A DNA stretch of 64,000 bases from Streptomyces composti (lineage in GTDB: Bacteria; Actinomycetota; Actinomycetes; Streptomycetales; Streptomycetaceae), in contig NZ_JAATEM010000001.1 in assembly GCF_012034205.1 (NCBI RefSeq), positions 124,001 to 188,000 of the forward strand, written 5' to 3'. Positions 1-9,548 of this stretch are shown here, in pieces. Below the pieces are notes generated by a model. It was given only the letters and a program-made list of their open reading frames with translations, searched no databases and was not told where the DNA came from. Position 1 is the first letter of the stretch; every line of letters begins with the position of its first letter. A program made the translations under genes and the position numbers.

Positions 1-662
1 GTGCGCCGGGCCTCGTTGGTGCGCACGTGCTCGGCCGCGGTCAGTTCGGTGATCTTCCGGATGCCCTGGGCGTCCAGGACATTGGCCGGGTCCAGCTGGG
101 ACAGCGGCGTCTGCTCCAGGTAGTCGATCGCCGCGTCCTCGAGGTGGTAGCCGTTCAGATCGACCCCGATGACCTCGATGATCCGGTACCGCAGCTCCTC
201 GCGCTTGGTGTACAGGTCGGTGAAGTCCATCTGCTTGCCGACGGTCTTCAGCGCCTCGGAGAACTTGGCGTGGAACAGCTCCTGCAGCGTGTCGCGGTCG
301 CTGGCCCGTGCTGTGCCGACGGCCTGGGCGACCTTGATGACGTCCTCGACCGTCTTGTTGACCTTGACGAAGAACGTGATGCGGATGTCCGCCCGGATGT
401 TGTCCCGGCAGATCAGGCCGTCCTTGCCGGCCCGGGTGATCTCGATGGTCTTCACCGAGATGTCCATCACCTCGGCCTTGTGCAGCACGGGCAGCACGAC
501 CTGCCCGGTGAAGGTCACATCGACCTTGCGCAGCTTGGAGACGATCAGCGCCTTGCCCTGCTCCACCTTCCGGAAGAGTCGGGAGACGACGAACACGACG
601 GCGATCGTGACGAGCAGGACAGCGGCGGCGAGCACGCCGATGCCCACGGTGGTGGCATCCAT
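1..662 (-). CDS. Flotillin/SPFH-domain membrane protein, 3' end cut by window edge
   Basis: Only the N-terminal 220 residues are inside the window; the gene reads leftwards off the edge. It starts at ATG 662-660 with GAGG about 7 bases upstream. Residues 5-27 form one hydrophobic membrane anchor (VGIGVLAAAVLLVTIAVV), followed by a basic stretch (SRLFRKVEQGKALIVSK) and then the SPFH/Band-7 core, including ITRAGKDGLICRDNIRADIR and later EELRYRIIEVIGVDLNGYHL. This is the standard order in bacterial flotillins, which scaffold membrane microdomains. The C-terminal coiled-coil region lies outside the window, so length and any NfeD-type partner cannot be checked. The family call is firm; a specific role is not. 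Confidence 0.85.
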   Translation of the reverse strand, partial: MDATTVGIGVLAAAVLLVTIAVVFVVSRLFRKVEQGKALIVSKLRKVDVTFTGQVVLPVLHKAEVMDISVKTIEITRAGKDGLICRDNIRADIRITFFVKVNKTVEDVIKVAQAVGTARASDRDTLQELFHAKFSEALKTVGKQMDFTDLYTKREELRYRIIEVIGVDLNGYHLEDAAIDYLEQTPLSQLDPANVLDAQGIRKITELTAAEHVRTNEARR

Positions 663-1163
663 GGGTAAACCTCGGAATCTGTGTACGGGTGGCGCACGTG
701 GCACGGGGGCGGTTCTTCGGGCCGTGCCGACGCGACGCGTCATCGACGGGTGCATCCGGGGGTTGGTGGGCGCGACTTGCCGGGGCCCGGCACTGCCGTC
801 GCTCGGTGTTCCGTCGCGACCCATTCTGAACTGCCGTCACCGCACGACGCATTGCTGGATTCCGGCAATGTTTACGCGATTTTGATGCCGGACACGACAC
901 GTGGGTGGTGGCTCGTGCCGCCGTGCAGGACGTAGCGTTCGGGCGGATGATCGACGGACAGGGCTCGGGTTGACGGCAGGTCAGCAGTCGCCGCAGGAAC
1001 GGCAGTCGGGGCGACGACAGATGACGAGCCGTCAGGCGGCCGATCCGAGAGGTGACGTGCCGTCACAGGTGTGACGAGCGGAAGGAGCACAAGTGCGCCG
1101 AGAGGCACACGGGACGGGGGCGCGCCGTGAGGCGGCGGCCCGGGACGGCCGGAGGGCCGCCCG
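663..1163. other. Divergent intergenic region, no gene seen
   Basis: About 500 bases between two divergent genes. Open frames here lack a ribosome site, codon bias and recognisable protein content. A slightly AT-richer patch at about 845-895 holds a short ATTGC/GCAAT inverted repeat and may be part of the divergent promoters. I see no RNA gene or riboswitch. Confidence 0.6.
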
Positions 1164-3107
1164 GTGAGGCGCGGGCTCTTCCTCCCCGACCAGGGTCAGC
1201 AGCCGGACGCCGGTCACATGGTGGTGTTCGGTGAGGACGCCCTCGCCGAACGGCTCGCGGCCGAGCTGCGTGAGCTGTACCGCATGCGGGTCACCGTCGT
1301 CGTCCCCTCCCTGCCCGGCGCCGACCGGACGCACCCCACCGCCGGGCGGGCCCGTGCCTCCGCCCTGCTGGCGCGGATGCAGAGCATGATGAACCGCGCG
1401 GCCGGCTCCGGCACCAACCCGGAGGTCCGCGTGATGCAGGTGACCGGCTTCGACGAGGACACCCTCGCCGAGGCCGGGGTGGGGCGGGCCGCCGCGCTCG
1501 CCCTGGTGCACAGCGACGACGAGACCAACATCCGCGCCGCCCTCGCGGCCCGCCGCCTCAACCCCCGGCTGCGGCTGGTGATCCGGCTCTACGACCGCAA
1601 GCTCGGCCAGCATCTGGCCGATCTGCTGGACCAGGCCGCGGCGGTCGCCTCGCCCGGACTGGACCCGGCCGCCCTGGACACCTCCACCACCGTCCTGTCG
1701 GACGCCGACACCGCGGCGCCCGCGCTGGTCGCCACCGCGGTCGCCGGCACCAGCAAGATCGTCCAGGCGGACGGACTGCTGCTGCGGGCCGTGGAACGCA
1801 CCCCGCCCAGGTACGGCGAGGTCGCCGACCCCGGACTGTGCACCCTCGCCCTGCTCTCCTCCACCGCCAGCGACCCGGCCGGCGCCGAGGGCTCCGACTC
1901 CAGCGGCGCCGAGGGGCCCCTGCTGCTGCCCGACGACGACACCGTGGCCGCCGCCGACGGGCGTGGCACCGTCGTTCTGGAGGCCGTCACCCACGACGGG
2001 CCCGCACCGGCCGGGCGGCTCAGCGGGCGCGGCCTGCCGATCGGCTCCTTCTTCTCCCGGCGGCTGCGCTGGTCCCTGGCCGGCCTCCTGCTCGTCGTAC
2101 TCACCCTGGCGGTGGTCTCCTGGCAGACCACCGGCGACCACCCCCTCCACGCCGCCTACCTCACCCTGCTCGACCTCCTCGCCATGGGCGACCCGGCCAC
2201 CGGCGACAAGACCGCCCGCCAGCTCCTGCAACTGCTCACCGGGGTCGCCGGGCTGCTCCTGATGCCGGTGCTGCTGGCCGCCGTCCTGGAAGGGCTCGGC
2301 ACCTTCCGCACCGCCTCCGCCCTCCGCCGCCCGCCCCGCGGGCTCTCCGGCCATGTCGTCCTTCTCGGCCTCGGCAAGATCGGCACCCGCGTCCTCGCCC
2401 GGCTCTGCGAGCTCGGCATCCCCGTCGTATGTGTCGAGGAGGACCCGGAGGCCCGCGGCATCCCCCTGGCCCGCCGCGAGCGGGTGCCCACCGTCATCGG
2501 GGACGTCACCCAGGAAGGCGTGCTGGAGGCCGCCAAGATCCACCGGGCGCGGGCCCTGCTCGCCGTGACCAGCAGCGACACCACCAACCTCGAGGCGGTC
2601 CTCTACGCCCGTTCGGTGCAGCCCGGCCTCCGGGTGTCGCTGCGCCTGTACGACGACGCCTTCGCCACCGCCGTCTACCGCACCCTGCGCGCCGCCCACC
2701 CCGGTGCGCTCACCCGCAGCCGCAGCGTCTCCACCCTGGCCGCACCCGCCTTCGCCGGGGCGATGATGGGCCGCCGCATCCTGGGCGCCATCCCGGTCGA
2801 GCGGCGCGTACTGGTCTTCGCCGCCCTCGAGGTCTCGGACACCCCGCAGCTGGCGGGCCGTACCGTCGCCGAGACCTTCCGCCCCGGCTCCTGGCGCGTC
2901 CTGGCCCTCGACCCCGACGACCCCGGCGAACGCCGCGCCGACCTGGCCGCCTCCCCCTCCGACGACCCCGGCGGACTCGTCTGGAACCCCCACCCGGGCT
3001 ACGTCCTGCACGCCCAGGACCGCGTCATCGTCGCCGCCACCCGCCAGGGCCTCGCCGAACTCCTCGGCACCACCCCCCGCACCCGCTCCGGCACACCGGG
3101 CTCGTAG
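1164..3107 (+). CDS. Channel-like membrane protein with two NAD-binding (RCK/TrkA-N) domains
   Basis: 647 residues from GTG 1164, chosen because GGAGGG lies 7 bases upstream. Order of parts: a first Rossmann-like TrkA-N domain from about residue 19 with a degenerate glycine motif (VFGEDALAERL); a membrane helix at about 302-320 (RWSLAGLLLVVLTLAVVSW); a short re-entrant-like segment (YLTLLDLLAMGDP); a second helix at about 356-378; then a second TrkA-N domain with a canonical GLGKIG at 402-407. The two-helix-plus-loop core flanked by RCK domains resembles potassium-channel or TrkA-type regulators, but the loop lacks the TVGYG selectivity filter. Likely a nucleotide-gated cation channel or transporter. 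Substrate is inferred, not shown. The next gene is a Na+/solute symporter fusion. Confidence 0.8.
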   Translation: MRRGLFLPDQGQQPDAGHMVVFGEDALAERLAAELRELYRMRVTVVVPSLPGADRTHPTAGRARASALLARMQSMMNRAAGSGTNPEVRVMQVTGFDEDTLAEAGVGRAAALALVHSDDETNIRAALAARRLNPRLRLVIRLYDRKLGQHLADLLDQAAAVASPGLDPAALDTSTTVLSDADTAAPALVATAVAGTSKIVQADGLLLRAVERTPPRYGEVADPGLCTLALLSSTASDPAGAEGSDSSGAEGPLLLPDDDTVAAADGRGTVVLEAVTHDGPAPAGRLSGRGLPIGSFFSRRLRWSLAGLLLVVLTLAVVSWQTTGDHPLHAAYLTLLDLLAMGDPATGDKTARQLLQLLTGVAGLLLMPVLLAAVLEGLGTFRTASALRRPPRGLSGHVVLLGLGKIGTRVLARLCELGIPVVCVEEDPEARGIPLARRERVPTVIGDVTQEGVLEAAKIHRARALLAVTSSDTTNLEAVLYARSVQPGLRVSLRLYDDAFATAVYRTLRAAHPGALTRSRSVSTLAAPAFAGAMMGRRILGAIPVERRVLVFAALEVSDTPQLAGRTVAETFRPGSWRVLALDPDDPGERRADLAASPSDDPGGLVWNPHPGYVLHAQDRVIVAATRQGLAELLGTTPRTRSGTPGS

Positions 3108-3299
3108 CCTCCGCGCGTTCCCCCTCTGCCCGCTGCCGCCTCCCCGCCGGTCCGGTGCGCCGCAGGCGCGCAGGAGTGCACAGATGTGCGCAGCACGCGA
3201 AACACTCGCCTGCAATCTGTACATTTGTCGCCAAGGCGTGACGCTGTCGGGCGGCCGGCTGCCGCCACGCTGAACGCGACCCTCGCGGGCGAGGACCAT

Positions 3300-6200
3300 A
3301 TGTTCGAGTTGAGCGCGCCGATCGTGACCACGTTCGTCCTGTACGCGGTCGCCATGGTCGCCACAGGTGTCTGGGCCTGCACCCGCACGCGCCGCTTCAC
3401 CGACTTCGCGCTCGGCGGGCGCAGGCTCCGCCCGCTCGTCGCCGGTCTGTCCGCCGGTGCCAGCGACATGTCCGGCTGGCTGTTCCTCGCCCTTCCCGGT
3501 GCGGTCTACGCGGCCGGGATCGGATACGTGTGGATCGCCGTGGGACTGGTCATCGGCACCTACCTGAACTGGCTGGTCGTCGCGCCACGGCTGCGCACCT
3601 ACACGGAGCACGCCGAGAACGCCGTGAGCCTGTCGGCGTATCTGGAGGAGCGCTTCGAGGACCGCACCCGGATGCTCAGGCTGGTCTCCGCGGCGGTCAC
3701 GCTGGTCTTCTTCACCGTCTACGTCGGCTCAGGGCTGGTCGCGGGCGGAGTGCTGTTCCAGACCACCTTCGACCTGCCCTTCGAGGCGGGGGCCACGCTG
3801 ACGGCGCTGCTGATCGTGGTCTACTCCGGCCTGGGCGGCTTCCTCGCGGTGAGCATGACCCACGTCATGCAGGCCGCGCTGATGCTCCTCGCGCTCGTCG
3901 TGGTCCCCGTGGTCGCCCTCGCCTCCCTGGGCGGCTTCACCGCCCTGGGCGACGCCCTGGACAGCAAGGACCGGGGCCTGCGCGAGCCCGGCAGCCTGGT
4001 CATCTACGAGGGCGGCGAATGGATGTCCGGCGGCAGCCTCGGCGGCGTGGCGATCGTGTCGCTGCTCGCCTGGGGGCTCGGCTACTTCGGCCAGCCGCAC
4101 ATCCTGGCCCGCTTCATGGGCATCCGCAGCAGCCAGGACGTCCCCGCCGCCCGCCGGATCGGCACCGGATGGGTGATCGTCGTCCTCCTGGGCGCCACCG
4201 TCGTGGGCCTCGCCGGCATCGGAGAGCTCGGCACACCGCTGTCCGACCCGGAGACCGTCTACATCGCGCTGACCCACGCCCTGCTCGACCCCTGGGTCGC
4301 CGGGATCATGCTGATCGCCGTGCTCGCCGCCATCATCTCCACCGCGGACAGCCAGCTGCTCGTCTCGTCCGTCGCTCTCACCGAGGACTTCTACCGGGCG
4401 TTCCTCAACCGGCGCGCCTCCGACACCGCACTGGTGTGGATCGGCCGCGCCGCCGTCGTGGCGGTGATCGCGGTGGCCCTGGCGATCGCGCTGCGCGGCG
4501 ACGGGATCCTCGGCATCGTCGCCTACGCCTGGGCCGGGTTCGGCGCCGCCTTCGGCCCGGTCGTCGTGCTGTCGCTCTACTGGCCCCGGATGACCTGGGC
4601 GGGCGCCATGGCCGGGATAGTGGCCGGTGCCACCACGGTCCTCGCCTGGAAGTGGATCAACCCGCTGCTCGGCCCGCTGGAGTCCGGCATCTACGAGATG
4701 GTGCCGGGGGTGCTGATGGCCACCGGCGCCGCCCTGCTCTTCGGACGCTACGTGGGCCGCCCGCCGAAACGTGCCTTCTGGCAGATGCCGGGCGGCGGCC
4801 AGCTGATGGTGACCCCGTTCCTCACCCACGCCCCGGTCGGCATGGCCGTCCTCGACACCGACCTGCGCTACGTCTGGGTGAACGAGCCGCTGGACCGCAT
4901 GATCCCCCGTGAGGAGCGGCTCGGCCGGGCGGTGCGCGAGGTGCTGCCCCCGGAGGAGGCCGGGCCCTTCGAGGAACGGATGCGCACGGTCCTGCGCACC
5001 GGCGAACCGGTGATGGACTACGAGTTCCGCAGCACCGAGAACAGCCCCGACCCGGGGCGGGCCCTGTCGGTGTCGTTCTTCGGGATGAAGGACCGCCACG
5101 GCCGCACCGTCGGCATCCTGTACATGGTCCTGGACGTCACCGAGCGCCGCCGCGCCCAGGAACGCCTCGCCCTGCTCAACGACGCCGGCGCCCGTATCGG
5201 CAGCACCCTCGACGTCACCCGGACCGCCCAGGAACTGGCCGAGGTCGCGGTGCCGCGCATCGCCGACTTCGTCGCCGTCGACCTGCTGGACTCCGTGATG
5301 CGCGGCGAGGAACCCGCCCCCGGCCCGGTCGGCCTCGCCCCGGTCATCCGCCGGGCGGGACAGCACTCCGTGCGCCCCGGCTGCCCGGAGGCGAGCCTGG
5401 AGGTGGGGGAGGCGGTCCGGCGGGCACCCTCCTCGCCGGTGACCCGGTGCCTGCGGGAGAGCAGAACCCTGGTGGAACGCACCCTGGACCGCTCCGTCAG
5501 CCCATGGGTGACCGAGGACGAGTCGCTGGGCGCCTCGATTCTGCGCTCCGACTTCCGCTCGCTGATGGTGGTCCCGCTGCGGGCCCGCGGCGTCACCCTG
5601 GGCGTCGCCACCTTCGCCCGCTACGGGCGCCTCGGGCCGTTCGACGACGAGGACGTACGGCTCGCCGAGGAGATCGTCTCCCGCGCCGCGCTCTGCGTCG
5701 ACAACGCCCGCCGCTACACCCGGGAGCGCACCGCCGCCCGCGCCATGCAGCGGGCCCTGCTCCCGCAGGCGCTGGCGGGCGGCTCCGCCCTGCAGGCCGC
5801 GTCCTGGTACCAGCCGGCCGACGCGCCCAGCGGGGTCGGCGGCGACTGGTTCGACGTGATCCCGCTGTCCGGCGCGCGGGTCGCCCTGGTGGTCGGCGAC
5901 GTCGTCGGCCACGGGATGAACGCCGCCGCCACCATGGGCCGGCTGCGCACCGCCGTCCGCACCCTGGCCAACCTCGACCTCTCCCCGGACGAACTCCTCG
6001 CCCACCTCGACGACCTGGTCATCGGGCTGATGCACCCCGACGGCGACCGGGAGCAGACGGCCACCGAGGAGATCGCCACCGGCGCCGCCTTCCTCGGCGC
6101 CACCTGCCTGTACGCCGTCTACGACCCGGTCAGCGGCCGGTGCACCCTGGCCCGCGCCGGGCACCTGCCGCCGGTGGTCGTCGGCGCCGACGGCCGCCCC

Positions 6201-6866
6201 GAGGTCCTGGACCTGCCGGCCGGTCCGCCGCTCGGCCTCGGCTACCTGCCCTTCGAGTCCGCCGAGGTGGAGCTGGCCGAGGGCAGCCTCATCGCCTTCT
6301 ACACCGACGGCCTGGTGGAGACCTTCGACCGTGACATCGACGCCGGGATCGCCAGGCTCGGCGAGGCGCTCGCCGTGCCCCGGCCGACCCTGGAGGAGAT
6401 CGGCCGCGGCGTCGTGGACGCGCTGCTGCCGGCGCCGCCGCCCGACGACGCCGCGCTGCTGCTCGCCCGCACCCGGGTCCTGACACCCGATCAGGTCGTC
6501 TCCTGGGACCTTCCCGGCGACCCGGCCGCGGTCGCCGACGCCCGCAACGCCGCCGTGCGGCAGCTCGCCGACTGGGGCCTGGACCATCTGGCGTTCACCA
6601 CCGAACTCATCGTCAGCGAACTGGTCACCAACGCCATCCGCCACGCGGCCATGCCGGGCTCGCTGCGCCTGATCCGCGACCGCAGCCTGATCGTCGAGGT
6701 CTCCGACGCCAGCAGCACCTCACCCCGGCTGCGGCACGCGCGCACCACCGACGAGGGCGGGCGCGGCCTGCTCATCGTGGCCCAGCTCTCCCGCCGCTGG
6801 GGCACCCGCTACACCTCGGCCGGCAAGGTCATCTGGGCGGAGCAGAGCCTCACGCCGGAGGTGTAG
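3300..6866 (+). CDS. Sodium/solute symporter fused to PAS-GAF-SpoIIE phosphatase-HATPase
   Basis: 1188 residues from ATG 3300 (GAGGA just upstream; the frame is open further upstream but the symporter N-terminus begins here). Residues 1 to about 490 form a PutP-like SSS transporter with many membrane helices and FALGGRRL, GASDMSGW and ISTADSQLLV. A PAS domain follows (from about 505, HAPVGMAVLDTDLRYVWVN), then a GAF domain (about 620-800), a PP2C/SpoIIE phosphatase (about 805-1060; GVGGDWFDV, VVGDVVGHGM, YTDGLVE, DDAALL) and a C-terminal RsbW-like HATPase (about 1068-1188; ELVTNAIRHA, GRGLLIV). The SpoIIE-HATPase pair is the usual switch controlling anti-anti-sigma factors. Here it is covalently joined to a transporter, suggesting that substrate or sodium flux is sensed. 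Substrate (proline or another osmolyte) is inferred from PutP similarity. Confidence 0.9.
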   Translation: MFELSAPIVTTFVLYAVAMVATGVWACTRTRRFTDFALGGRRLRPLVAGLSAGASDMSGWLFLALPGAVYAAGIGYVWIAVGLVIGTYLNWLVVAPRLRTYTEHAENAVSLSAYLEERFEDRTRMLRLVSAAVTLVFFTVYVGSGLVAGGVLFQTTFDLPFEAGATLTALLIVVYSGLGGFLAVSMTHVMQAALMLLALVVVPVVALASLGGFTALGDALDSKDRGLREPGSLVIYEGGEWMSGGSLGGVAIVSLLAWGLGYFGQPHILARFMGIRSSQDVPAARRIGTGWVIVVLLGATVVGLAGIGELGTPLSDPETVYIALTHALLDPWVAGIMLIAVLAAIISTADSQLLVSSVALTEDFYRAFLNRRASDTALVWIGRAAVVAVIAVALAIALRGDGILGIVAYAWAGFGAAFGPVVVLSLYWPRMTWAGAMAGIVAGATTVLAWKWINPLLGPLESGIYEMVPGVLMATGAALLFGRYVGRPPKRAFWQMPGGGQLMVTPFLTHAPVGMAVLDTDLRYVWVNEPLDRMIPREERLGRAVREVLPPEEAGPFEERMRTVLRTGEPVMDYEFRSTENSPDPGRALSVSFFGMKDRHGRTVGILYMVLDVTERRRAQERLALLNDAGARIGSTLDVTRTAQELAEVAVPRIADFVAVDLLDSVMRGEEPAPGPVGLAPVIRRAGQHSVRPGCPEASLEVGEAVRRAPSSPVTRCLRESRTLVERTLDRSVSPWVTEDESLGASILRSDFRSLMVVPLRARGVTLGVATFARYGRLGPFDDEDVRLAEEIVSRAALCVDNARRYTRERTAARAMQRALLPQALAGGSALQAASWYQPADAPSGVGGDWFDVIPLSGARVALVVGDVVGHGMNAAATMGRLRTAVRTLANLDLSPDELLAHLDDLVIGLMHPDGDREQTATEEIATGAAFLGATCLYAVYDPVSGRCTLARAGHLPPVVVGADGRPEVLDLPAGPPLGLGYLPFESAEVELAEGSLIAFYTDGLVETFDRDIDAGIARLGEALAVPRPTLEEIGRGVVDALLPAPPPDDAALLLARTRVLTPDQVVSWDLPGDPAAVADARNAAVRQLADWGLDHLAFTTELIVSELVTNAIRHAAMPGSLRLIRDRSLIVEVSDASSTSPRLRHARTTDEGGRGLLIVAQLSRRWGTRYTSAGKVIWAEQSLTPEV

Positions 6867-6881
6867 CCCGCGGGCCGGACC

Positions 6882-6917
6882 TCGTCGAACCTCCGTGCGT
6901 GACACGCAAGTCGACGA
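6882..6917 (+). terminator. Possible nested hairpin after the symporter-phosphatase
   Basis: TCGTCGA (6882-6888) pairs with TCGACGA (6911-6917), and the loop holds a second hairpin, GCGTG-A-CACGC. There is no T-tract. It lies 15 bases past the stop codon, so an intrinsic terminator or attenuator is possible. Confidence 0.35.
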
Positions 6918-7027
6918 AGCGCACACCTGGGATGTCCTGATTTCTGCGGTCCACGGTAAATGCCTGGACTGTGGGCATCCCGGGACGGGACACTTCCGGT
7001 TTCCGATGTCCGACCACCGGGAGTGTG

Positions 7028-8875
7028 ATGGGAACGTCAGACACGCAACCACCCGCGCCGCCGCACCGAGGTGCGGTCGCCCTGGCGCTGCGCCGCTACG
7101 GACGCGAACTGCTCCGCCTGCGACGCTGGGCTCTGCCCGCCCTCCTGCTGCCTGCCGCCGGCAACATCGGCCTGCGCTACATCGCCCCCTTGCTGATCGC
7201 CAAGCTGGCCGGCCAGGCCGCCGACCGCGGTGAACTCACCCTCGCCTCGGCCCTGCCGTACGTCCTGGGCTTCGGGGCCGTCCTGCTGCTCGCCGAGGCG
7301 CTGTGGCGGATCGGGCTGCACTGCCTCAACCGCGTGGACGCCCTCGGCATCGAGCACCTGTACATCACCGGAATGGATGAACTCCTCGCCAAGGACGCGG
7401 CGTTCTTCCACGACAACTTCGCCGGTTCCCTGACCAAGCGCATCCTCAGCTACGGGCGGCGCTTCGAGGACTTCGTCGACACCCTGACCTTCCGGATCTT
7501 CGGCAGCCTCGTCCCGCTGTGCTTCGGCGCCGTGATCCTCTGGCGCTACGAACCGCTGCTCGTCGCCGGTCTGCTGCTGATGATCGCGCTGACCGTGGTG
7601 GCCGCGGCCCCGCTGATCCGCCGCCGCCAGCGGCTGGTCAACGACCGCGAGGCGGCGATCGCCCGGGTCTCCGGTCACGTCGCCGACAGCCTCGGCAACA
7701 TGGAGACCATCCGGGCTTTCGCGGCCGAACCACGCGAGGCCGAGGAGCACCGCCGGCACGTCGCGGACTCCCGTCGCCTGATGCTGCGCTCCTGGGACTA
7801 CGGCAACCTGCGCGTCGACACGCTGATCGCCCCCATGTCCGTGCTGACCAATGTGCTGGGCCTGCTGGTCGCCATCGTCTTCGGCGGATCCGGCCAGAGC
7901 GTCGAGCAGATCGTGGTCGCCTTCACCTACTACTCCAACGCCACCCAGATCATGTTCGAGTTCAACCAGATCTACCGGCGGCTGGAGAGCTCCATGACCG
8001 AGGCCGCCCAGTTCACGGAGCTGGTCCTCGACCCGCCGACCGTGCTCGACCCGGCGGACCCCGAACCGCTCGCCCCGCAGCACACCGGCGTCCGCTTCGA
8101 GAACGTGACCTTCGCCCACCGCGGCGCCGAGCCGATCTTCCGCGGCCTGGACCTGGACGTGCCCGCCGGCACCAGGGTCGGCCTGGTCGGCAGGTCCGGC
8201 GGCGGCAAGACCACCCTCACCCGGCTGCTGCTGCGCATGTCCGACCTGCACGGCGGACGCATCCTGATCGGCGGTCAGGACATCAGCCGGCTGCGCCAGC
8301 GCGACCTGCGCTCACTGATCGCCTACGTCCCGCAGGAGCCCGCGATGTTCCACCGCAGCCTGCGCGACAACATCGCCTTCGCCCGCCCCGGCGCCACCGA
8401 CGAGGAGATCCGCGCGGCGGCGGACGCCGCCCATGTCACCGAGTTCGCCGACCAGCTCCCCGACGGCTTCGCCACCCTGGTGGGGGAGCGGGGCGTGAAG
8501 CTCTCCGGCGGCCAGCGCCAACGCGTCGCCCTCGCCCGGGCGGTGCTGCGCGACGCCCCGGTCCTGCTGCTCGACGAGGCGACCAGCGCACTGGACTCGG
8601 AGAGCGAGATCCTGGTCCAGGACGCCCTGTGGCGGCTCATGGAGGGGCGCACCGCGCTGGTCGTCGCCCACCGGCTGAGCACCGTCGCCGGCATGGACCG
8701 CCTGGTGGTCCTGGACCGCGGCAAGGTCCTCGAACAGGGCACCCACGAGGAACTCCTGGCCGCGCACGGGACCTACGCCCGGCTGTGGCAGCACCAGTCC
8801 GGCGGCTTCCTCGGCGAGAACGACGGCCCGGAGCCGGCGGACGTCGTCGACCGGGAGCCCGATCTCACCGTGTGA
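7028..8875 (+). CDS. ABC transporter, fused permease and ATPase (exporter type)
   Basis: 615 residues from ATG 7028, preceded by GGGAG at 5-base spacing; a longer upstream frame has no ribosome site. The N-terminal half is an ABC exporter membrane domain with about six helices (residues about 30-320). The ATPase half carries Walker A GRSGGGKTTL (388-397), signature LSGGQRQRVALARA from about 492, Walker B VLLLDEATS near 513 and the switch His in VVAHRLST. One half-transporter is encoded, so a homodimer is expected. It has no partner exporter gene beside it, and the substrate cannot be told from sequence. The next gene converges on it. Confidence 0.92.
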   Translation: MGTSDTQPPAPPHRGAVALALRRYGRELLRLRRWALPALLLPAAGNIGLRYIAPLLIAKLAGQAADRGELTLASALPYVLGFGAVLLLAEALWRIGLHCLNRVDALGIEHLYITGMDELLAKDAAFFHDNFAGSLTKRILSYGRRFEDFVDTLTFRIFGSLVPLCFGAVILWRYEPLLVAGLLLMIALTVVAAAPLIRRRQRLVNDREAAIARVSGHVADSLGNMETIRAFAAEPREAEEHRRHVADSRRLMLRSWDYGNLRVDTLIAPMSVLTNVLGLLVAIVFGGSGQSVEQIVVAFTYYSNATQIMFEFNQIYRRLESSMTEAAQFTELVLDPPTVLDPADPEPLAPQHTGVRFENVTFAHRGAEPIFRGLDLDVPAGTRVGLVGRSGGGKTTLTRLLLRMSDLHGGRILIGGQDISRLRQRDLRSLIAYVPQEPAMFHRSLRDNIAFARPGATDEEIRAAADAAHVTEFADQLPDGFATLVGERGVKLSGGQRQRVALARAVLRDAPVLLLDEATSALDSESEILVQDALWRLMEGRTALVVAHRLSTVAGMDRLVVLDRGKVLEQGTHEELLAAHGTYARLWQHQSGGFLGENDGPEPADVVDREPDLTV

Positions 8876-8930
8876 GCGCACCGAGCGGGAGCACCGGGCA
8901 CCGGCGGGAGCACGCGCAACCGTCCGGCCC

Positions 8931-9548
8931 CTAGTGCTCGTCGTCCTCCCGCTCGTCGCGGTCCCGGCGGTCGTCCTCGTCCTCGTCCTCCTCTTCCTCC
9001 TCGTCGTCGTCATGAGGGTCGTCGTCGGGGTGTGCGGGGCTCTGCTCCGGCAGGGCGCCGCCCCACTCCGGCTGCGACTCCGACGGCGTGGGCTCGGCCG
9101 GAGGGGAGGGCGCGGCGGCCGCCGGCGGAGAGGCGGGCGCGGCGGGGGTCTCCTGCCCGGGCTCCTCGGCGGGAGGGGCGGTGGACGAGGCGGCCCCGCC
9201 CGCCTGTTGTGTGCCCTCACCCATGACGGGGAAGCCCTCGGTGAGCTTCGCCACGCCCAGCAGGGCCCCGAGCAGCACGCATCCGGCCGCTGCCGCCGTG
9301 GCGGCCGTCGCCCAGCGGTCGCCCAGCCGGTCCCAGAGCCCGCCGCGCGACGCCCCGGCGGGTTCGTCGCCGGGAGGACGGGTGAGCACCGGGGAGTCCA
9401 CGAGATCCTCCGGCAGCGGCCCCAGGAGTTCGGTGGGGTCCGTGTCGTCGAAGGCCTCGCCACCGGTGAGCGAGGGACCGAGCGGTGCGGCGCCGGCCGG
9501 TCCGGCGGGGGGAGTGCTCGAGGAACGGGTATCGAGATCGGTCGTCAC
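8931..9548 (-). CDS. Single-pass membrane protein with acidic C-terminal tail
   Basis: About 205 residues from GTG 9548, chosen because AGGAAGG sits 5 bases upstream; a GTG 15 bases further out (9563) is the alternative. A soluble N-terminal part contains DDTDPTELLGPLPEDL. One membrane helix follows (about residues 83-106, AATAAAAGCVLLGALLGVAK), then a Pro/Ala/Ser-rich stretch and a C-terminus that is almost entirely Asp, Glu and Arg. The charge pattern suggests an intrinsically disordered, possibly cation-binding, extracytoplasmic tail. I do not recognise a family with an assigned function. Confidence 0.7.
   Translation of the reverse strand: MTTDLDTRSSSTPPAGPAGAAPLGPSLTGGEAFDDTDPTELLGPLPEDLVDSPVLTRPPGDEPAGASRGGLWDRLGDRWATAATAAAAGCVLLGALLGVAKLTEGFPVMGEGTQQAGGAASSTAPPAEEPGQETPAAPASPPAAAAPSPPAEPTPSESQPEWGGALPEQSPAHPDDDPHDDDEEEEEDEDEDDRRDRDEREDDEH

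Noticed and set aside
872..1108. Possible 78-residue minus-strand protein in the first intergenic region
   Set aside because: No ribosome site, mixed third-position bases and no recognisable content.
3729..6644. Minus-strand open frame of about 970 codons opposite the symporter-phosphatase
   Set aside because: Shadow of the real gene; low-complexity translation and no ribosome site.
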